A DNA stretch of 35,917 nt. Source: Rubrivivax sp. (GTDB taxonomy: Bacteria > Pseudomonadota > Gammaproteobacteria > Burkholderiales > Burkholderiaceae). Position numbers and translations under genes: made by a program. The DNA is taken from assembly GCA_016790225.1 (NCBI GenBank), contig JAEUOZ010000050.1, positions 1 to 35,917 of the forward strand, written 5' to 3'. Position 1 is the first letter of the stretch. Every line of letters begins with the position of its first letter. Below the pieces are notes generated by a model. It ran no database searches. It was not told where the DNA came from and was given only the letters and a program-made list of their open reading frames with translations. This document shows, piece after piece, positions 31,444-35,917 of this stretch.

Positions 31444-33759
31444 ATGAAAAAAGTCGTCACCGTCTCACTGGGTTCCTCGAAGCAGGATTTCAGCTTCGAG
31501 ACCGATTTCCTCGGCGAGCGTTTCCAGGTCAAGCGCTTCGGTGCCGATGACGATACGGGCAAGGCCTGGGAGCTGATGCGACGCCAGCAGACCACGGCCG
31601 ATGCGATCGGCCTGAGCGAGATCGGCGATCACTGGCACGTGGGCCAGAACACCGTGATCAACAAGGAGACGCGCCGCCTGCTCAACGTGGTGACACGTGT
31701 GCCCTCGACCACCGGCGCCACGCTGCGCCGCCTGCTGCAGGTGCGCGCGGTGCGCCACGTGCAGAACCTGCTGGGCGGCTACTTCAACAACAACATCGTG
31801 CTGTTCCTCAGCGGCATGCGCAACTGGGACATGGCCGTGGCCATGTCCGACTACACACCCAACCTGCAGTTTGCCGATGCGCTGGCCCAGACCGGTGCGC
31901 CAACGTTGCTCACCTCGATTCAACAGTTGGAGCTGTACGCCAAGGGCAGCGAATTCGTGCTCACCGGCAAGCCCGGCGAGATGCTCGAATCCATGCTCTC
32001 GGGCTTCAAGAGCAGCCGCATCGGCGCGGCGGTGGCCAAGAGCCACGTGATCGTCGGCACCTTCCACGAGCTCAAGGAAGTCGGCACGCCGGCCAACCTG
32101 GATGGCAAGACCATCATCACCTCCGCGGTGGACGATGACCGCCTGGCCTTCTTCCGGCAGTGCAAGGTCAACCTGGTGATCGACGTCTCGCCCCAGCTCT
32201 TCGAGCGCGTGGTGGGCACCAACGTCATCGAGGCCATGATCCTGGCCGCGCTGGGCAAGCCGCAGGAAGAGATCTCCGACGACGACTTCACCGAGATCAT
32301 CGACGAGCTGGACATCAAGCCGCGCCTGCTGCACCCCACGGGCAAGTTCCGCAACATCCGCCGCTTCGCCTTCGTCATCCACCCGCTGAGCCAGGAATTC
32401 ATCCGCAAGGGCTTCCCCATCCCCAAGGGCACGCCCAAGTTCATCATGGACAAGGTGGAGACGGTCGCGGCGCACATGCCGCCCATGGTCTATTGCAAGA
32501 TGGAGAACATCATCTCGCCCACCGGGGCCGAGGCCGAGGGCTGGCTCATCACCGTGGGCGGCACGCCCAAGGAGATGCTCGCGCGCAGCCCCGAGTTCAC
32601 CTACCGCCGCCTGCTGATGGCCAGCAAGATGGCCGAGAAGATGGGCGCGCAGATCATGGGCCTGGGCGCCTTCACCAAGGTGGTGGGCGACGCGGGCATC
32701 ACCGTGGCGCGCCGCTCACGCCTGCCCATCACCACCGGCAACAGCTACTCCGCCAGCGGCGCCCTGTGGGCTGCCGCGGATGCGATGAAGCGCATGGGCC
32801 TGGTCGAGCTGGATCCGAAGACCCGCAAGGTCAAGGCCAAGACCATGGTCATCGGGGCCACGGGATCGATCGGCTCGGTGAGCGCGCGTCTGCTGGCCAT
32901 GGCCTTCGACGAGGTGGTCATCGCCGCGCGCGATCTGAAGAAGCTGGAGGAACTGAAGAAGTCCATCCTCGAGGACACGCCCGATGCGCGGGTGACCTGC
33001 TCGGTCGACTACGATGAACTGTTGGCCGACATGGACATGATCGTCACCAGCACCTCGGGTGCGGGCAAGAAGATCCTGGACATCACCAAGGTCAAGCCCG
33101 GCTGCGTGATCACCGACGTCGCGCGCCCGCTGGACCTGCCCGCCGCCGAGGTGGCCAAGCGCCCCGATGTGCTGGTGGTCGAATCGGGCGAGATCGAGCT
33201 GCCGACCAAGGTCAAGGGCATGAAGAGCATCGGGCTGCCGCCCAATGTCATCTACGCCTGCCTGGCGGAGACCATCGTGCTCGCGCTGGAAGGTCGCTTC
33301 GAAGTCTTCACCATCGGGCGGGATACCGAGTGGGAGAAGGTCAAGGAGATCTACAAGCTGGGTCTGCGGCACGGCATGAAGCTGGCCGCCATCTCCGGTG
33401 TGAACGGCGTATTCACCGACGAGCACATCGCCAAGGTGGTGGCGCTGGCCAAGAAGGCGCGGCTCAGCTGGAAGGGCGGCGCAAAGCCCGCGGGCAAGGT
33501 GAAGGCCCGGGCGACCAAGGCCGTGGCCACGCCGAAGGAGGCCGTGGCCGCTGCGGCCGACGAGGCGCCGGTGAAGAAGACGCCGGCGAAGAAGGCCGCC
33601 GCTCCCGCGAAGGCGCCGGTCAAGGCCGCGAGCAAGACAGCCACGAAGACAGTCGCGAAGGCCACCCAGAAAGCCGCCGAGCCCGCACCCGCCCGGAATG
33701 CCGCGGCGCCCAAGGCGCCCGCCCGCAAGGCCACCGCACGCAAGGCGGTAACGGCATGA
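31444..33759 (+). CDS. Two-part dehydrogenase with C-terminal acyl-ACP reductase-like domain
   Basis: A 771-residue protein with three parts. The N-terminal 300 residues (MKKVVTVSLGSSKQDFSFET) resemble small proteins annotated as quinate 5-dehydrogenase; their real function is unclear. Residues of about 305-670 resemble cyanobacterial acyl-ACP reductase (AAR), which makes fatty aldehyde from acyl-ACP. They show ITVARRSRLPITTGNSYSAS, the NADPH motif VIGATGSIGSVSARLL (469-484), and NVIYACLAETIVLALEG (601-617), whose Cys606 fits the catalytic Cys of AAR. The third part (about 680-771) is a Lys/Ala/Pro-rich tail with KKTPAKKAAAPAKAP. It lies between an alcohol dehydrogenase and a wax-ester synthase. 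AAR activity is inferred from motif memory. GAGGAAG precedes the ATG. Confidence 0.8.
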   Translation: MKKVVTVSLGSSKQDFSFETDFLGERFQVKRFGADDDTGKAWELMRRQQTTADAIGLSEIGDHWHVGQNTVINKETRRLLNVVTRVPSTTGATLRRLLQVRAVRHVQNLLGGYFNNNIVLFLSGMRNWDMAVAMSDYTPNLQFADALAQTGAPTLLTSIQQLELYAKGSEFVLTGKPGEMLESMLSGFKSSRIGAAVAKSHVIVGTFHELKEVGTPANLDGKTIITSAVDDDRLAFFRQCKVNLVIDVSPQLFERVVGTNVIEAMILAALGKPQEEISDDDFTEIIDELDIKPRLLHPTGKFRNIRRFAFVIHPLSQEFIRKGFPIPKGTPKFIMDKVETVAAHMPPMVYCKMENIISPTGAEAEGWLITVGGTPKEMLARSPEFTYRRLLMASKMAEKMGAQIMGLGAFTKVVGDAGITVARRSRLPITTGNSYSASGALWAAADAMKRMGLVELDPKTRKVKAKTMVIGATGSIGSVSARLLAMAFDEVVIAARDLKKLEELKKSILEDTPDARVTCSVDYDELLADMDMIVTSTSGAGKKILDITKVKPGCVITDVARPLDLPAAEVAKRPDVLVVESGEIELPTKVKGMKSIGLPPNVIYACLAETIVLALEGRFEVFTIGRDTEWEKVKEIYKLGLRHGMKLAAISGVNGVFTDEHIAKVVALAKKARLSWKGGAKPAGKVKARATKAVATPKEAVAAAADEAPVKKTPAKKAAAPAKAPVKAASKTATKTVAKATQKAAEPAPARNAAAPKAPARKATARKAVTA

Positions 33760-33850
33760 GCCGGGGGCTGCACCGCGGCGCCCGCAGCCTGATCCCCGCG
33801 GGCTGCCCCTGGACGGGCACGCCGCCGCGCCGGGCATGGAGGATGGCCTG

Positions 33851-35398
33851 ATGAGTACGGCCGGCACGCGCCTGAACCCGCTGGACACGGCCTGGCTCTT
33901 CACCGAGACGCGCGCCACGCCCAACCACGTGGGCGGCCTGCTGCAGTTCAAGCTGCCGCCCGATGCCTCGCGCGACTGGATGCGCCAGCTGATGGCGGAC
34001 TTCCGCAACGAGCGCCACTTCACGCCGCCCTGGAACCGGCGGCTGAAGTTTGCGTTCAACAAGAACCCGCTGCCCGCCTGGATCGAGGACGACGCGATCG
34101 ATCTCGAGTACCACGTGCGGCACGCCGCGCTGCCCTGGCCGGGCGGTGAACGCGAGCTGGGCGAGCTGGTCGGCCGGCTGCAGAGCACGCCGCTGGATCT
34201 GAGCCGCCCCCCCTGGGAGTGCACCATCATCGAAGGCCTGGAGGGCGACCGCTTTGCGCTCTTCGTGAAGATGCACCACTCGCTGATCGACGGCATCAGC
34301 GGCGTCACGCTGCTGCAGCGCGCGATGGCCACCGATGCGGAGAAGAGCCTCACGCTGCCGCCCTTCTGGAACGCCGGCAGCGAAGGGCGCCCGCGGCGCG
34401 AACGCAGTGCCCCGCCGACCATGGCCAACGTCACGGCAGCTGCGGTGGAAGGTTTGACATCCCAGGCGCGCTCGCTGCCGCAGCTGGCCACGGCCTTCGG
34501 CAAGATCGTGCAGCGCATCGGGGACCGCAACGAGGGCATGATGGTGCCCTTCGACGCACCGCTGTCGGTGCTCAACGGCCGTGTGCGCGAGAAACGCCGC
34601 TTCGCCACGGCGCAGATCTCGATGGAACGGCTGCGCGCGGTCGCCTCGGCCACCGGCTGCACCTTGAACGACGTGGTGCTGGCCATCTGCGGCGGGTCGC
34701 TGCGGCGCTTCCTGGCAGAGCGCGAGAGCCTGCCGGACAAGCCGCTGACCGCGGGCATCCCGGTCTCCGTGCGCCCGAAGGACGATCAGGGCACGGGCAA
34801 CGCGATCAGCTTCATCGTCTCCACGCTGGGCACCGACATCGAGGATGCGGTGCCGCGACTGCAGGCGATCCATGCCTCGGTACAGCACGCCAAGGCGCAC
34901 CTGCAAAGCCTGCCCCGCCAGGCCATGCTGCAGTACACGATGCTGCTGATGGCGCCCACCATCATCACGCTGCTCACCGGCATCGGCGGGCGCACGCGGC
35001 CGATGTTCAACATCACGATCTCGAACGTGCCGGGCCCGGACAAGCCGCTGTACTTCCGCGGCGCCGAGCTGGTGGCCACCTACCCGGCGTCGATCGTGAC
35101 GCATGGCCAGGCGCTGAACATCACCTGCCAGAGCTACGCCGGCATGATGAACTTCGGCTACACCGGCTGCCACTCCTCGGTGCCCAGCCTGCAGAAGCTG
35201 GCGCTGTACACGGCCGACGAACTGAAGGCGCTGGAGCGGGCCGTGCTGCCACGGGCCGCCGCCAAGTCCGCGGCGCGGCCGCCGAAGACCGCCGCCCGGC
35301 CCGCCGCCCGCCCGGCGAAGAAAGCCGCCGGCGGCCCACCGCCCGGTGCGGCACGGCCGCCGTCGGCGTCGCGACGAAGGCCCCGGGCGCCGACCTAA
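33851..35398 (+). CDS. Wax-ester synthase/diacylglycerol acyltransferase (WS/DGAT)
   Basis: A 515-residue acyltransferase that joins acyl-CoA to fatty alcohol or diacylglycerol, making storage lipid at the membrane or lipid body. The catalytic HHxxxDG motif is MHHSLIDGIS (His142, His143, Asp147, Gly148). LDLSRPPWECTIIEG holds the PLW-like position, NDVVLAICGGSLRRFL is the conserved ND block, and FNITISNVPGPDKPLYFRGA the SNVPGP block. The core ends near 463; then comes a basic tail (AAAKSAARPPKTAARPAARP). I chose ATG 33851 because GGAGG lies eight bases upstream; ATG 33836 in the same frame has none. It is the third gene of a wax-ester-like set and its stop overlaps that of the convergent GNAT gene. 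Confidence 0.9.
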   Translation: MSTAGTRLNPLDTAWLFTETRATPNHVGGLLQFKLPPDASRDWMRQLMADFRNERHFTPPWNRRLKFAFNKNPLPAWIEDDAIDLEYHVRHAALPWPGGERELGELVGRLQSTPLDLSRPPWECTIIEGLEGDRFALFVKMHHSLIDGISGVTLLQRAMATDAEKSLTLPPFWNAGSEGRPRRERSAPPTMANVTAAAVEGLTSQARSLPQLATAFGKIVQRIGDRNEGMMVPFDAPLSVLNGRVREKRRFATAQISMERLRAVASATGCTLNDVVLAICGGSLRRFLAERESLPDKPLTAGIPVSVRPKDDQGTGNAISFIVSTLGTDIEDAVPRLQAIHASVQHAKAHLQSLPRQAMLQYTMLLMAPTIITLLTGIGGRTRPMFNITISNVPGPDKPLYFRGAELVATYPASIVTHGQALNITCQSYAGMMNFGYTGCHSSVPSLQKLALYTADELKALERAVLPRAAAKSAARPPKTAARPAARPAKKAAGGPPPGAARPPSASRRRPRAPT

Positions 35399-35917
35399 AG
35401 CGCGCGGCTGACGAGCTGGAAGTCCGGGTCCTCGGCAAACGGCTTGATCTGGAAGCCCAGGCTGCGCATCAGCTTGAGCATGCCGCTGTTTTGCGTGAGC
35501 ACCAGGCCTTCCACTTCGGCCAGGCCTTTCTCGCGCGCCACGTCCATGATGCTTTCCATCAGCCTGGAGCCCAGGCCCTTGCCGGCAAAGTCGTCGGCCA
35601 CCAGCAGGCTGAATTCGCAGCTCGCCTGGTCGGGATTGGTGATGATGCGGCTGACACCGACGATGCGCTCGCTCTCGGCGATCTCGCCGTCGGCCGCGGC
35701 GCGGCGTTCGCGCACCACGGCCACCAGTGCCATCTCGCGGTCGTAGTCGATCAGGGTCAGGCGCGCCAGCAGCGGCGCCGGCAATTCGCTCATCGACGAG
35801 ACGAAGCGGAAGTAGCGGCTCTCGGCGCTGAGGCCGCGCACCAGGGCCTGCAGCATCTGCGCATCGTCGGGTTCGATCGGGCGCACCACGTATTCACCGC
35901 CGCCGGCCAGCGGGTAG
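35395..35917 (-). CDS. GNAT acetyltransferase domain, probably C-terminus of a Pat-type protein (partial)
   Basis: The frame stays open through the right edge (YPLAGGGEYVVRPIEPDDAQ), so the protein is longer than seen. The visible part is a GNAT fold with RGLSAESRYFRFVSSMSELP, LTLIDYDREMALVAVV, the acetyl-CoA loop ADDFAGKGLGSRLMESIMDV, and GLVLTQNSGMLKLMRSLGFQ. These sentences match the C-terminal domain of bifunctional acyl-CoA synthetase-like/GNAT lysine acetyltransferases (Pat, YfiQ), which acetylate enzymes such as acetyl-CoA synthetase. The larger N-terminal part is expected to the right of the window. A GTG at 35889 is internal. Its stop overlaps that of the WS/DGAT gene. Confidence 0.8.
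   Translation of the reverse strand, partial: YPLAGGGEYVVRPIEPDDAQMLQALVRGLSAESRYFRFVSSMSELPAPLLARLTLIDYDREMALVAVVRERRAAADGEIAESERIVGVSRIITNPDQASCEFSLLVADDFAGKGLGSRLMESIMDVAREKGLAEVEGLVLTQNSGMLKLMRSLGFQIKPFAEDPDFQLVSRAL

Noticed and set aside
32716..34758. A 680-codon minus-strand ORF opposite the AAR-like and WS/DGAT genes
   Set aside because: High GC keeps antisense frames open; it has no motif and the plus-strand genes carry clear catalytic motifs.

Overview
The window is a high-GC chromosomal segment that reads like Betaproteobacteria, order Burkholderiales. The reasons are dense GC-rich codon use, a Comamonas-type 3-hydroxybenzoate 4-monooxygenase, a tcuAB pair, and an AcsA-like GNAT protein. 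No rRNA, tRNA or CRISPR array was seen. The assignment to order is inference from protein flavour, not from a marker gene.

Region 1 (1 to about 5.3 kb) is an accessory stretch, visibly less GC-rich than the rest. It starts with the 5' part of an IS701-type transposase. Next come a start-less ORF remnant and a sigma-factor-like pseudogene with two in-frame stops and a frameshift, both on the minus strand. Then follows an intact two-gene plus-strand unit: a 157-aa membrane-anchored coiled-coil protein and a 693-aa P-loop ATPase. The unit runs directly into the 3' remnant of an mqsR toxin gene and a frameshifted mqsA antitoxin gene. About 750 bases without a supportable gene follow.

Region 2 (5.3-7.5 kb, minus strand) is a compact arsenic operon: arsR, arsI, arsC and an aquaporin channel (aqpS-like), with no ArsB or Acr3 pump in view. 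Region 3 (7.5-15 kb) holds a SOUL haem-binding protein, a perfect 30-bp palindrome, and a three-gene envelope metal module (barrel-like protein, HMA protein, MerT-like membrane protein). It continues with a MarR regulator and VOC enzyme pair, a DUF72 protein with a non-ATG start, acetoacetyl-CoA synthetase and a small membrane protein. A 79-bp tandem repeat lies at the convergent junction at 15.0-15.2 kb.

Region 4 (15.2-24.8 kb) carries, on the minus strand, an EamA transporter, a GH92 glycosidase and a 3-hydroxybenzoate 4-monooxygenase. Divergent from these is tcuA-tcuB (tricarballylate/citrate-type dehydrogenase and its electron-transfer partner). A MurU-like nucleotidyltransferase, a 2Fe-2S ferredoxin and a DUF1801 protein follow on the minus strand. 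Region 5 (25.0-29.6 kb) has a large secreted subtilisin with five C-terminal repeats and a beta-lactamase-family lipoprotein.

Region 6 (29.9-35.4 kb) is the most interesting part: an iron-type alcohol dehydrogenase, a 771-aa protein whose C-terminal half is an acyl-ACP reductase-like domain with the active-site Cys context, and a wax-ester synthase/diacylglycerol acyltransferase. Together they look like a pathway from acyl thioester to fatty aldehyde to fatty alcohol to wax ester. All three enzymes end in Lys/Arg-Ala-Pro-rich tails resembling histone H1 or PHA-granule proteins, which suggests a shared location on a granule, a lipid body or the nucleoid. The window ends inside a GNAT domain that is probably the C-terminus of a Pat-type acetyltransferase.
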